Shown in pieces: positions 1-8,523 of a stretch of DNA of 64,000 nucleotides. A program made the position numbers and the translations under genes. The notes under the pieces were generated by a model. It was not told the DNA's origin. It saw nothing but the letters and a program-made list of their open reading frames with translations, and ran no database searches. The DNA is from Streptomyces gardneri. GTDB taxonomy: Bacteria > Actinomycetota > Actinomycetes > Streptomycetales > Streptomycetaceae. Numbering within the stretch: the stretch's first letter is position 1; the number at the start of each line of letters is the position of its first letter. The stretch is taken from positions 160,319 through 224,318 of the forward strand of contig NZ_BJMN01000002.1 in the NCBI RefSeq assembly GCF_006539185.1. Direction: 5' to 3'.

Positions 1-616
1 GGTTGAGCAGGGCGGCCAGAACGGCACCCGACGCGTCCGCGAACTCCTCGTACCGGACGCCCAGTTCTCCCACAGCCGCGGCCAGGGCCCGCAGGGTGCC
101 CCCGTCCCGCTCCACGGCGAGCCGCCGCCGCAGCACCGTCAGTACTTCCTCCGGATCGCCGTGCAACTGCACCAGCGCACCCGGCACCGCCCGCCGCAGC
201 CGAGCGTCGGGATCCGCGAGGACGTCGAGGAGCACTCCGCTGCGCGCACGGGTGTCCGACTCGGCCCGCGCGAGGAGCTCCGCCCAGGCGGCGTACTCGT
301 CCTCGTCGTCGGACCAGAAGTCCATCTCCTCGGGGTCGCGGCCGTCGCCGTCGATGCTGCGGAGCAGCTCGACGATCTCGCCCCGCCCCGGCAGCCCGGC
401 CGTCGCGACCAGCTCGAAGAGAAAGGGGACGCAGGCCACCGTGCTGTCGTACACGTCCCCCTGGTGGTGCACCGCGCCGTACATCCCGTCGAGCGCGATC
501 TCCCGCTCGGCCGCGTCGACCGAGGCGAGCCCCTGCAGGAGCTCGGGCACGTCGGAGGCGTTGCCGTACGCATGACCCATGGACGCCCAGTCGACGTCGT
601 CGATCCCCGTGAACAT
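1..616 (-). CDS. HEAT-repeat-like protein, 3' end off the window
   Basis: This is a minus-strand reading frame, open from an ATG at 616 to the left edge, so its C-terminus is missing. The product begins MFTGIDDVDWASMGHAYG and then shows helical repeat units of alternating leucine- and alanine-rich stretches. Examples are a unit around PELLQGLASVDAAEREIALDG and a later one around DPDARLRRAVPGALVQLHGD. This looks like the HEAT/ARM-type repeat proteins common in Streptomyces, which are thought to be protein-binding scaffolds; no catalytic motif is visible. An in-frame GTG at about 640 and another just before the ATG are possible earlier starts, because no strong ribosome-binding site marks any of them. 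The fold is inferred from the repeat pattern and the specific role is unknown. Confidence 0.7.
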   Translation of the reverse strand, partial: MFTGIDDVDWASMGHAYGNASDVPELLQGLASVDAAEREIALDGMYGAVHHQGDVYDSTVACVPFLFELVATAGLPGRGEIVELLRSIDGDGRDPEEMDFWSDDEDEYAAWAELLARAESDTRARSGVLLDVLADPDARLRRAVPGALVQLHGDPEEVLTVLRRRLAVERDGGTLRALAAAVGELGVRYEEFADASGAVLAALLN

Positions 617-698
617 GATCACCAGTCTGGAGCACGCCACTGACAGGCGGCCTGACCGCATTCGCACACACATTCGATAACGGGTCTATGCTGGACCC

Positions 699-1349
699 AT
701 GACGGCGCCACGATCCGATGTCCCCGGCCTCCAGGGCTCCCTGTTCGACCAGGGGGCCGACAGTGGGCCGGGCCCGCTGGGTGGCCTGAGGCGGATCGCG
801 CTCGGCGGTGGTGGTGCGTGGGTGGACCACCTGCCCGGCTGGTTCCACGGCGCCGACGCGCTCTTCGAGGAGCTGGCCGGCTCCGTGCCGTGGCAGGCCG
901 AGGAGCGCGAGATGTACGACCGGGTCGTCGCCGTGCCGCGCCTCCTGGCGTACTACCGCGAGGACGTCCCCCTCCCGCACCCCGCGCTCCTGGAGGCGCG
1001 CGAGGCCCTCAACAGTCACTACGCGCCCGAGCTCGGAGAACCGTTCGTCACGGCCGGGCTCTGCCTCTACCGCGACGGACGTGACAGCGTCGCCTGGCAC
1101 GGCGACCGGAGCGGCCGCTCCGCCACGCAGGACACGATGGTCGCCATCCTCTCCCTGGGGGATCCTCGTGATCTCGCGTTCCGGCCGCGCGGCGGGGGGC
1201 CGGTCGAGCTGCGCCTCCCGCTGGGGCACGGTGACCTCGTGGTGATGGGCGGCTCGTGCCAGCGCACCTGGGAGCACGCCGTCCCGAAGACGACACGCGC
1301 CGTCGGACCCCGCATCAGCGTCCAGTTCCGCCCGCGAGGCGTCGCCTGA
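699..1349 (+). CDS. alkB: AlkB-like 2-oxoglutarate/Fe(II) dioxygenase
   Basis: The 216-residue product matches the AlkB family in length and motifs. AlkB enzymes oxidatively remove alkyl lesions such as 1-methyladenine and 3-methylcytosine from DNA or RNA, using Fe(II), O2 and 2-oxoglutarate. The iron ligands are visible as H134-x-D136 in the stretch VAWHGDRSGR and H193 in WEHAVPK. The 2-oxoglutarate-binding RxxxxxR pair is R205 and R211 in RISVQFR. The gene stands alone, divergent from the HEAT-repeat gene to its left, and no adaptive-response regulator lies beside it. The family assignment is firm; whether the substrate is DNA, RNA or protein cannot be read from the sequence. Confidence 0.88.
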   Translation: MTAPRSDVPGLQGSLFDQGADSGPGPLGGLRRIALGGGGAWVDHLPGWFHGADALFEELAGSVPWQAEEREMYDRVVAVPRLLAYYREDVPLPHPALLEAREALNSHYAPELGEPFVTAGLCLYRDGRDSVAWHGDRSGRSATQDTMVAILSLGDPRDLAFRPRGGGPVELRLPLGHGDLVVMGGSCQRTWEHAVPKTTRAVGPRISVQFRPRGVA

Positions 1350-1488
1350 AGGTCGCCGCCCCCACCGTCCCCACCGTCCCGACTGATCCCCTTCGGTCGC
1401 GCATGATTCCCCGCTGCTTGGAATGGGCATGCCAATCGCGCCATCGCGCGCGCCGCACGCGCCGCCCAGTCCAGGTCAGGGAGTCGGA

Positions 1489-2256
1489 GTGAGGATCAAG
1501 CGCCACCTCGTCAAGGGAGCACTCACCCTCGGTAGTTCGCTCGCGCTGCTGGTCGCCCTGGCGGGCAGCGCGCTCGCCGCCCCGCCGCCGGCCCTGCCCG
1601 CCAACGCGGACGGTCTGGAGCAGACGTTCCAGCCGGCGTACGACTACGACACGGACGGCTGCTACCCCACGCCGGCCATCGGCGCCGACGGGACGATCAA
1701 CGGCGGACTCAACCCCTCCGGCGCCCTCAACGGCCAGTGCCGCGACTCATGGGACCTCGCCAACACCAACGGGTACGCGCGGTACAAGTGCAACAACGGC
1801 TGGTGCGCCATCATCTACGGTCTGTACTTCGAGAAGGACCAGGCCGTCGCCGGCAGCGGCCTCGGGGGACACCGCCACGACTGGGAGCACGTGGTGGTGT
1901 GGGTGCAGAACAACCAGGCGCAGTACGTCTCCACCTCCGCCCACGGAGGCTTCTCGGTGTACGGCCGCGACCGGATCCGCTGGGACGGCACCCACCCCAA
2001 GATCGTCTACCACAAGGACGGCATCAGCACCCACTGCTTCCGCCCGGCGAACTCGAACGACGAGCCGCCCGAGAACCACCAGCACACCTGGCAGTTCCCG
2101 AGCCTGGTCGGCTGGAACGGCTACCCCGCGGGGCTCCGCGACAAGCTCACCCAGGCGAACTTCGGCAGCGCGGTCTTCGGTCTCAAGGACGGCAACTTCG
2201 CCGCCCACCTGGCGAAGGCGAAACCGTCGGGCATCCCCTTCGACCCCTACGCCTGA
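1489..2256 (+). CDS. Secreted NPP1/NLP-type (necrosis- and ethylene-inducing-like) protein
   Basis: A 255-residue secreted protein. The GTG at 1489 is preferred because an AGGGAG ribosome-binding site precedes it and a classic signal peptide follows at once: basic VRIKRHLVK, a hydrophobic Leu/Ala core, then cleavage after ALA near residue 30. An in-frame ATG at 1423 would put an atypical Pro-rich segment before the signal. The mature part carries the NLP heptapeptide GHRHDWE at residues 127-133, which binds a divalent metal in this family, and several cysteines. NLPs of plant pathogens and saprophytes permeabilise plant membranes by binding sphingolipids; many actinobacterial homologues have no tested activity. 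The 3' end overlaps the convergent acetyltransferase gene by 10 bases. Confidence 0.85.
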   Translation: MRIKRHLVKGALTLGSSLALLVALAGSALAAPPPALPANADGLEQTFQPAYDYDTDGCYPTPAIGADGTINGGLNPSGALNGQCRDSWDLANTNGYARYKCNNGWCAIIYGLYFEKDQAVAGSGLGGHRHDWEHVVVWVQNNQAQYVSTSAHGGFSVYGRDRIRWDGTHPKIVYHKDGISTHCFRPANSNDEPPENHQHTWQFPSLVGWNGYPAGLRDKLTQANFGSAVFGLKDGNFAAHLAKAKPSGIPFDPYA

Positions 2257-2816
2257 GCGCGGGGCACGGGGTCGCCGTCGAGCAAGGCGTACATGTACAT
2301 GTCCCGGCGCTCGGAGCCGACTTCCTGCCAACCCCGCAGCAGCCCTTCACGCTGGAACCCCGCGCGCTCGGCGGTTCGTACGGAGGCCGTGTTCCACGGC
2401 TCGACGTACAGCTCGAGCCGCGGGATCCGCAGGTCCTTCAGCGCCCAGGCGGCGACGGCCCGCACGGCGATCCCGGCGGCGCCGCGCCCCCGCGCCGACC
2501 CGACGACCCAGTAGCCGAGCGTGGCGCGCCCCAGCGCGAGCTCCCTCAGCCACAGCCCCACGGTTCCGACGGGACGCCCGTCGGGGTCCACGATGACGAA
2601 CGGATACCCGGCCCCCGATGCGGCCCGCCCCCACTGCCGCTCGACGAACGCGTGGGCAGCCGACTCGGACCAGGGGCTGGGGACCGTGGTGGTCAGCGGG
2701 ATGTAGTCGTCGTCCGCCGCCTCACGGACAAGCGGAACGTCCGAAAGGCGCCAGGCCCGCAGGGCGAAACCACCACCGGCGGCAAGCTCGGGTACGACGA
2801 GAGGCTGCTCCATCAC
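2247..2816 (-). CDS. GNAT acetyltransferase, RimJ/RimL-like
   Basis: A 189-residue GNAT-fold acetyltransferase. The acetyl-CoA pyrophosphate-binding motif A is visible around YWVVGSARGRGAAGIAVRAV (about residues 100-119). It is followed by the typical strand and Asn-containing segment RLELYVEPWNTASVRTAERAGF, as in the RimJ/RimL subgroup that acetylates protein N-termini, and in related antibiotic or small-molecule acetyltransferases. The gene is convergent with and overlaps the 3' end of the NPP1-type gene. Nothing in the neighbourhood identifies the substrate. Confidence 0.82.
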   Translation of the reverse strand: MMEQPLVVPELAAGGGFALRAWRLSDVPLVREAADDDYIPLTTTVPSPWSESAAHAFVERQWGRAASGAGYPFVIVDPDGRPVGTVGLWLRELALGRATLGYWVVGSARGRGAAGIAVRAVAAWALKDLRIPRLELYVEPWNTASVRTAERAGFQREGLLRGWQEVGSERRDMYMYALLDGDPVPRAQA

Positions 2817-2882
2817 GCCATCCTGCCCGAGCCCGACCCCAGCAGCACGCGGATTCCGCGGTGGCCGGCCACCGATCGCCGC

Positions 2883-3014
2883 CTAGGACAGGGGTGGATC
2901 CAACAGCTCCAGCTCGGCCGGCGTCGGGGCCTCGAACCGGCTCCGGCGCTCTCCGAGCAGCTCGCCCGCCGCATGCCGAACCGTGGCGGGTTCCCTGGCG
3001 GGTGATCCGGGCAT
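2883..3014 (-). CDS. Possible small protein, 43 aa, or gene remnant
   Basis: A short minus-strand frame from ATG at 3014 to TAG at 2883 fills the space between two divergently oriented genes. Its peptide (MPGSPAREPATVRHAAGELL, later FEAPTPAELELLDPPLS) has mostly G/C-ending codons and a plausible amphipathic composition. No clear ribosome-binding site precedes it and I recognise no family. It may be a genuine small gene, the tail of a decayed gene, or chance. Confidence 0.3.
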   Translation of the reverse strand: MPGSPAREPATVRHAAGELLGERRSRFEAPTPAELELLDPPLS

Positions 3015-3064
3015 GAGTCACCATTGATCCGGTCGCGGAAGTGCTGGGAGCGGGGGAGGCGCGA

Positions 3065-3646
3065 GTGGCTGCATCGAGGCCGCCATGGCCGGTGTTCGCG
3101 AGTCTGGGTGTCACGGCTCTCGGCATCATCGTCGGACTGTTGGCCTGGTTGTTTCCCGTGGTCGACGGGGCGAGGTCGGACGGGCGGCGCCCCGGCGATT
3201 CGGCTGCGGCCGGGACAGGTGACGGCGCACCTTCCGGAGGTACCACCCGGCCCGCTGAACCGAAGGCGCCGACGACGACACCCGAAGCGGATGCTTCCTC
3301 GTCCGCGACGCCCGTCTCCCCGGCCCTCAGTGGCCGTACCCCCGAAGGCTGGGCAGGGAAGTGGCGCGGCTCCACCAGCAATGACGAGGAGCTGATCATT
3401 GTGAACCTGTGGGCGGGGAAGGAGGGCCAGGTGGTCGGCACGATCGAATGGCCCTTGGCGTCGTGCAAGGGCGAACTGACCCTGCTGGCTGTCATGTCGG
3501 AGAAGCTGGTCGTGCACGAGGTCATCACCGAGGACCCCAAGGAGACCTGCCGAGCCGAGGCGCAGATCGATTTCAGGCTCAAGGGGGTGACCCTGTTCCT
3601 CGAAGGGTCGGAGTGGGGCAAGGAGGCCACACTGCGGCGAGCGTGA
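3065..3646 (+). CDS. Membrane-anchored protein with a kinase-associated-type extracellular domain
   Basis: About 193 residues from a GTG at 3065, chosen because GGGGGAGG lies 5 bases upstream; an in-frame ATG at 3041 lacks such a site. A single membrane segment near the N-terminus (VFASLGVTALGIIVGLLAWL) is followed by a Thr/Ser/Pro-rich linker. The C-terminal domain of about 100 residues starts GKWRGSTSNDEEL and contains two conserved cysteines (ASCKGEL and ETCRAE). In composition and motif order this domain resembles the extracytoplasmic C-terminal domain of some Streptomyces Ser/Thr kinases, here without a kinase domain. It is probably an exported, membrane-tethered sensor or binding module. 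The function is not known. Confidence 0.65.
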   Translation: MAASRPPWPVFASLGVTALGIIVGLLAWLFPVVDGARSDGRRPGDSAAAGTGDGAPSGGTTRPAEPKAPTTTPEADASSSATPVSPALSGRTPEGWAGKWRGSTSNDEELIIVNLWAGKEGQVVGTIEWPLASCKGELTLLAVMSEKLVVHEVITEDPKETCRAEAQIDFRLKGVTLFLEGSEWGKEATLRRA

Positions 3647-3699
3647 AGCGCCGCGCCACCCGTGATCGCGTTGTCAGTGCCGGTGGCTAACGTGATCAC

Positions 3700-4311
3700 A
3701 TGAGTTCATCCCTGAGCGTGTACCTGATCGACCCCACGGCCGCGCGCGCCTTCGTCGGGTCGCGCGACGACCAGTTGCTCCAGGTCGTCCGCGACAGTTT
3801 CGGTGACGACCTGGCGTCCGACGACAGTTGGTTCTCCTCCGAGATCGAGGACGGCGCCCCCACCGCGTACGAGGCGCTGCGGACGGTCGTGTACGGCGGG
3901 CCGTTTCCCGAGGACCGTCAGTACGCCTTCCAGTACGGCTACGCCTACAAGCGCCTCTGCTCGCTGACCGGATCCTTCCTGGACAACTCCTGCTTCAGCC
4001 CGTTCCGGGGCGACTGGCTCGAAATGGTCGACGAGGGGCTGCGCGCCCTGCGGATCACCGCCGTCTCGGTGGCGGAGTTCGGCTACTCCAGCGGCTTCCC
4101 CGCGGGCGTCCCGTCCTCCGACCTGCCGCGCTGCGGCGAGTGGACGCACAAGCAGTGCCTGGAGGCCCTGGCCCAGTTCGAGGAGACCAAGCAGGCAGGC
4201 CACGCGCCGCCGCTGGAGCCCGAGGTCGTCGACGCCGTCATGGACGTCATGGGCTGGCTCCGTCACGTGGAGTCGCGCCCCGGGTTCGGCGTCGTGGGCT
4301 TCGTTTCGTAG
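3700..4311 (+). CDS. Uncharacterised conserved actinobacterial protein
   Basis: A 203-residue soluble protein starting MSSSLSVYLIDPTAARAFVG. It is acidic, with no signal peptide, membrane segment or recognisable catalytic motif. It has aromatic-rich patches (YAFQYGYAYKRLC and CFSPFRGDWLEMVDEGL) typical of a small globular Streptomyces family; I believe this corresponds to a DUF7691-type protein, but the label comes from memory of the N-terminal pattern. It is monocistronic and convergent with thpR. The ATG at 3700 has no strong ribosome-binding site in the preceding bases. Confidence 0.7.
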   Translation: MSSSLSVYLIDPTAARAFVGSRDDQLLQVVRDSFGDDLASDDSWFSSEIEDGAPTAYEALRTVVYGGPFPEDRQYAFQYGYAYKRLCSLTGSFLDNSCFSPFRGDWLEMVDEGLRALRITAVSVAEFGYSSGFPAGVPSSDLPRCGEWTHKQCLEALAQFEETKQAGHAPPLEPEVVDAVMDVMGWLRHVESRPGFGVVGFVS

Positions 4312-4441
4312 GACGTGTGCCGGGCCGCCGGCGCGTTCGTCCCCGCCGTCTCGTACGACGCCCATGAGCAGCCATGAGCAGCTCCGCGACCGTGCTCATC
4401 GGGCCGTCCCCTCAAGCGACGAAGCTCGCCCCGCCCCGGTT

Positions 4442-5041
4442 TCAGGGTGCGTCGAACGGCCAGGCCTCGATGTCGCGGTATCGGATCGGCGCAGGGCCGC
4501 GGCCGAAGTTGCTCCCGACGAGGTGGAGGCGTTCCGTCCGCCATCTGCGGCCGGTGAAGCCGGCCAGCTGGGCGGCGACCTCCACCACACTCGCCGGATC
4601 GTCGCGGCGCGCCCGGGCCAGTGTCAGATGGGGGCGCAGGGGGCGCTCCTGGAACGTGATGCCGCACTCCCGCACCACGGTCCGCACCTCGGCGGCGAGC
4701 TCCTGCAGTCCCTCGACGTCTCCGTCGATCCCGCTCCACAGCACCCGCTCGTCGAAGTGCCCGCCGCCCACCAGCCCCAGCTCCAGGGGCCGCCGGGTCG
4801 CCGCGAGCCGCGCGAGCGGGGGGCGCAGGAGCGGCACGGCCGCGACCGGGAGCTCACCGAGGAACGCCAGCGTGATGTGCCAGTCCTCGATGCGGTTCCA
4901 CCGCATGCGGGGGTACGTGTCGTAGGCGGGCCCCAGCGCGTGCGCCAGCTCGTCCTTCGCCTCGTCGGGCGGAGCGAGGGCGATGAACACGCGCACGGTC
5001 GCGGACTCGGCGTGGGTGTCCCCACCCGCTGGCTCAGTCAT
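4442..5041 (-). CDS. thpR: RNA 2',3'-cyclic phosphodiesterase (2H phosphoesterase)
   Basis: A 199-residue member of the LigT/ThpR 2H phosphoesterase family. These enzymes open 2',3'-cyclic phosphates at RNA ends to a 2'-phosphate and show 2'-5' RNA ligase activity in vitro. Both catalytic HxTL tetrapeptides are present: H55-I-T-L in DWHITLAFLGEL and H138-L-T-L in RPHLTLAR. The usual family opening VRVFIALAPPDE is at residues 16-27. It is convergent with the uncharacterised gene on its left. Confidence 0.92.
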   Translation of the reverse strand: MTEPAGGDTHAESATVRVFIALAPPDEAKDELAHALGPAYDTYPRMRWNRIEDWHITLAFLGELPVAAVPLLRPPLARLAATRRPLELGLVGGGHFDERVLWSGIDGDVEGLQELAAEVRTVVRECGITFQERPLRPHLTLARARRDDPASVVEVAAQLAGFTGRRWRTERLHLVGSNFGRGPAPIRYRDIEAWPFDAP

Positions 5042-5250
5042 CTTCCGATCCCCGCTCGTGTTCCCGTCGTCGCACGAGGCTATGTGGTCTCCGGGGCGCG
5101 AGTGACGGCGGGGGCGTTCGGGGGTTCCGTGTCCGTACTCGACGGTCGAGCGCGATGGTCGAGCCTGGGGGGCGAGTCCGGGGCGAGTCTCGATGTCGCC
5201 GAGATTGTTTTTCCGTCCTAACGTTCAACAATATTGCATGAGTTGGAGTC

Positions 5251-5271
5251 AGGGGTGACCATGTGACCCCT
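5251..5271. promoter_or_regulatory. Near-palindromic operator candidate upstream of the lipoprotein-kinase operon
   Basis: A dyad with 9-base arms and one mismatch: AGGGGTGAC, a 3-base spacer, then GTGACCCCT. It lies about 60 bases before the lipoprotein start, in an A/T-richer stretch (AACAATATT and TTGCAT just upstream) that is the only promoter-like DNA before the operon. The symmetry is seen directly; the regulator is unknown. Confidence 0.4.
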
Positions 5272-5327
5272 AGGGTTCGTGCATCGCGTTCGAGTTGTCG
5301 GGGGGACACGTGTCGACGGGCGGGAAC

Positions 5328-6218
5328 ATGGCGACGACGCACAGACGCCGTCGCGTCGCGTTACGGGCGGCGGGAGCCGCCGCGCTGGTGGCGGTGACCG
5401 GGTGCTCGGGCGGTGGGGCGGAAGCCCCCGTCCGGCCAGGCGCGACGACGAGTCCGAGTACGACGGGAAGCGGCGCCGGCGAGCCGGCGGGACCGGCTCC
5501 GAAGCCCTCCTCGACCGCCACGGCCGCGCGAGACGACCAGTACACCTTTCCCGAGAAGGCGCTGCCCTCCTCCAAGACCGAGGCCCTCGCCTTCGTCCGG
5601 TCGGTCACGATCACGGCGGACGGCTTCGGGGCCGGCTTCCGCAGGGCCGATCCGTACGAAGGTGATCCCACGCGGTGGTCCGTCCTCGGCAGGGACTGTC
5701 TCTGGCGCCGCGAGCCGCTGCCCCCGCACGTACGGGCCAGCCTGACCCGGGAGTTCGTGAAGCCGGGCGCGGGCGGCAAGGAGGCGGCGCGGGTGAAGGT
5801 GACCGTGACCGTGCACGAGTCCGTCACCGCCGCCGACCGGGACATGGCGGTCTCCCTGGAGACCTCGATGCGCTGCCCCGAGCAGCGGCTCAGCACGACC
5901 GAGCGGATCCGGAAACTGTGGTCGCGGGGCGACAGCCACGGCGGAATGCGGGCGGCGATCTCCGACGACGACCTGAACGAGACCGGGGAGTACACGTCGG
6001 GGAACGGCGTGTGGAACGGCTTCTCCTGGTACAAGTACCGGCTCGGACCGATCACCCTCTCGGTCACCGCCCGATCCGGCGGAGGCGAGACCGAGGCCGA
6101 GGAGGCCGAGACCACCACCGGTGTCGCCTCCGGCATCGGCCTCGTCGGCGCGGACATCGACCGCCGCGGCGCGCAGCGCGGCAAGCAGCTCGACGACAAG
6201 GGGGCCGGCGATGAGTGA
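5328..6218 (+). CDS. Lipoprotein, first gene of the kinase operon
   Basis: About 296 residues. The N-terminus has a basic patch (HRRRR), a hydrophobic core and a lipobox-like ALVAVTGC ending in the lipidation cysteine, then a Gly/Ser/Thr/Pro linker. This predicts a lipoprotein on the outer face of the membrane. The mature part contains cysteine-bearing segments (GRDCLWRREPLPP and TSMRCPEQRLS). I do not recognise the family. In-frame GTG (5310) and TTG (5295) codons are alternative starts. The last 8 bases overlap the downstream kinase start, which implies translational coupling. A role as ligand-presenting or signalling partner of the two kinases is inferred from position only. Confidence 0.75.
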   Translation: MATTHRRRRVALRAAGAAALVAVTGCSGGGAEAPVRPGATTSPSTTGSGAGEPAGPAPKPSSTATAARDDQYTFPEKALPSSKTEALAFVRSVTITADGFGAGFRRADPYEGDPTRWSVLGRDCLWRREPLPPHVRASLTREFVKPGAGGKEAARVKVTVTVHESVTAADRDMAVSLETSMRCPEQRLSTTERIRKLWSRGDSHGGMRAAISDDDLNETGEYTSGNGVWNGFSWYKYRLGPITLSVTARSGGGETEAEEAETTTGVASGIGLVGADIDRRGAQRGKQLDDKGAGDE

Positions 6219-8520
6219 ACCCCTGCTGCCGTCCGACCCGTCCCGGCTCGGCGGCTACCGCCTCCTGCGCCGCCTCGGCGCGGGCGGCATGGGCGTGGTC
6301 TACCTCGGACGTTCCGAGGACGGCGCCCCGGCCGCGGTGAAGGCGATCCGGGGCGCAGACGCCGACGATCCCGGGTTCCGGGCGCGATTCACCCGGGAGA
6401 TCGAGCTGGCGAGCCGGGTCGACAGCCCCTGGGTGGCGGGCCTGATGGACGCCGACGCCGACGCCCCCACACCCTGGCTCGCCACCGTGTACGTGCCGGG
6501 CCCCTCGCTCGCCGAGGCGGTCACCGCGCACGGTCCGCTGCCGCCGCGCACCGTACGGGTGCTCGGCGCGCGCCTCGCCGACGCGCTGTATGCCGTGCAC
6601 ACCGCCGGATTCGTCCACCGGGACGTCAAACCGGGCAACATCCTCCTCGCCCTCGACGGGCCGCGTCTGATCGACTTCGGGATCGCCCGGTCGATCCGGG
6701 GCACCGGGCTCACCGCCACCGGACTCGTCATCGGCACGCCGGGCTTTCTCGCGCCCGAGCAGGCGACGGGCGACGGCTCCGCCGACGCCGGCGACGTGTT
6801 CGCGCTCGGCTGCGTCCTCGCGTACGCGGCGAGCGGCCGGCCCCCGTTCGGTACGGGCACGGCCGACGCCCTGCTGTACCGGACCGTCCACGACGAGCCC
6901 GATCTCTCCGGCGTACCGGACGGGATACGGGAACGGATCGCCCCGTTCCTCGACAAGGACCCGTACGAGCGCCCCGGCACCTCCGAGCTGATCGCCCTGT
7001 TCGGTGAGGGCATCGAGCGGGACGCGCCGCAGGACGCGGGGACGGCCGACCACTGGCTGCCGGACGCGGTCGCCAGAACCGTCGCCCGACGCGGCGCCGA
7101 GGGGCTCGCGCTGCCCGAGGTGGCACCGACGGCGGTCGACAGGCCCGTGGCGGGACGGGGCGGCGCGTCCCCGGAGGAGGAGCTCGTCGTCGAGCGTGAC
7201 GGCGCGCTCGACGACGAGGCCGCCGAGCCTGATGCCGACAGCGACAGCGTCAAGGACGCGGCCTCCCCTCCCCGCCGTCGCTTCCTGGCCGCCGCCGGCG
7301 CCCTTCTCCTCGCCGCGGGCGGCGGCACCGGTATCGCCCTGTGGGCCTCGCGGGACGGGAACGACCCCGCCGCCGTGCCCCCGCCCGCCCCGCTCCGCCC
7401 GGTGTACGTCATCGGCGTCCACACCACGCGCACGGGCGACGCCGCCCGGCTCGGCCGCGCCTGTGAGCGTGCCGCGCACCTCGCGGTGGCCGGGCACAAC
7501 GCGGACGCGCAGCGACGCGACCTGGAGGTGAAGGTCCTGGACGACGGCGGAGACCAGGACGGGGCCGTCCGCGTGGCCTCCGACTTCGTCGCCGACCGGT
7601 CCGTGGTCGCCGTCCTCGGCCCCGTCACCGAAATCGCGATGCGGCTCGCCGCACCGCTGTACGACGGGGCCTCGCTCACCCACGCCTCGGCCACCACCGG
7701 TCTCAGCGACTTCTACGTCACCTCCCGGAAGTCCTCGTTCCAGACGATGTACTCGCACGTCGCCCTCGGCAGCGGGGCCGCGCTGCACGCGTTCACGCTC
7801 GCGGCAGCCAGGGGAGCGACGGCGACGGGCCGCCTCGGCATCGTGCTCGACAGGTCCGGCGACACCGCCGTCGTGGAGCAGGGCGGCTCGCTCGCCGCCC
7901 AGTGGCGCAACACTCTCAAACAGCCGACGGCCCCCCGGGTGATCGCGGCCTCCGCGCCGGGCGACGCGGAAGCCGCCGTACGGTCCCTGGTCCGCGAAGG
8001 CATCGACGCGTTCGCGTACATGGGTCCGCCCGACCGCACCGCGCGAGCCGCCCGGACGCTCGCGGCCACCGGCTACCGCGGTCCGCGCTGGATGTCCGCC
8101 CAGCTGTACGGGAGCGACTTCCCCCGCCTGGCGGGCGCCGCGGGCTCCGGGTGGTACGTGGTCTCCTCGGCCGTCGACCCGGCCGTCCTCACGGACGCCA
8201 GGGCCCGTGCCTTCACGACGGCTTGGCGCGCGAGGTACGGCACGGCGCCCGAGCCGTTCGCCACGGAGGCGTACGACAGCGCACGGCTCCTGCTCACCGA
8301 GTTCGCCGCCACCGTCCCGGCGAAGCCGGGGGCGGACACGCGTCCGGCCCGCGGAGCGCTGGCCGGGCGGATGCCGAAGGCGACGTTCGAGGGCCTCGAC
8401 CGGACGTACGCCTTCGGCGACTACCACCAGGTCCGGGTCGCCCTGACCGCGCTGTACGCGTACGAGGTGCGCGACGCGGCGTTCAGACAGCTCGGGCCGG
8501 TCTCCCCGCGCGGTACGTGA
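6211..8520 (+). CDS. Membrane Ser/Thr protein kinase fused to a periplasmic ligand-binding domain
   Basis: A 769-residue protein starting at the ATG that overlaps the lipoprotein stop. The cytoplasmic kinase domain spans about residues 10-270 and is complete: glycine loop GAGGMGVV, ATP-binding K44 (AAVKAIRG), catalytic H136-R-D138, metal-binding D155-F-G, and GTPGFLAPEQ in the activation segment. An acidic linker leads to one membrane segment at about 357-377 (RRRFLAAAGALLLAAGG). The outer part, from about residue 395, reads as a type I periplasmic-binding fold like branched-chain amino acid or amide receptors (DGGDQDGAVRVASDFVADRS, then VVAVLGPVTEIA). The enzyme presumably phosphorylates cytoplasmic targets in response to an external small molecule. 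It is followed 3 bases later by a paralogue. Confidence 0.9.
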   Translation: MSEPLLPSDPSRLGGYRLLRRLGAGGMGVVYLGRSEDGAPAAVKAIRGADADDPGFRARFTREIELASRVDSPWVAGLMDADADAPTPWLATVYVPGPSLAEAVTAHGPLPPRTVRVLGARLADALYAVHTAGFVHRDVKPGNILLALDGPRLIDFGIARSIRGTGLTATGLVIGTPGFLAPEQATGDGSADAGDVFALGCVLAYAASGRPPFGTGTADALLYRTVHDEPDLSGVPDGIRERIAPFLDKDPYERPGTSELIALFGEGIERDAPQDAGTADHWLPDAVARTVARRGAEGLALPEVAPTAVDRPVAGRGGASPEEELVVERDGALDDEAAEPDADSDSVKDAASPPRRRFLAAAGALLLAAGGGTGIALWASRDGNDPAAVPPPAPLRPVYVIGVHTTRTGDAARLGRACERAAHLAVAGHNADAQRRDLEVKVLDDGGDQDGAVRVASDFVADRSVVAVLGPVTEIAMRLAAPLYDGASLTHASATTGLSDFYVTSRKSSFQTMYSHVALGSGAALHAFTLAAARGATATGRLGIVLDRSGDTAVVEQGGSLAAQWRNTLKQPTAPRVIAASAPGDAEAAVRSLVREGIDAFAYMGPPDRTARAARTLAATGYRGPRWMSAQLYGSDFPRLAGAAGSGWYVVSSAVDPAVLTDARARAFTTAWRARYGTAPEPFATEAYDSARLLLTEFAATVPAKPGADTRPARGALAGRMPKATFEGLDRTYAFGDYHQVRVALTALYAYEVRDAAFRQLGPVSPRGT

Positions 8521-8523
8521 GCC

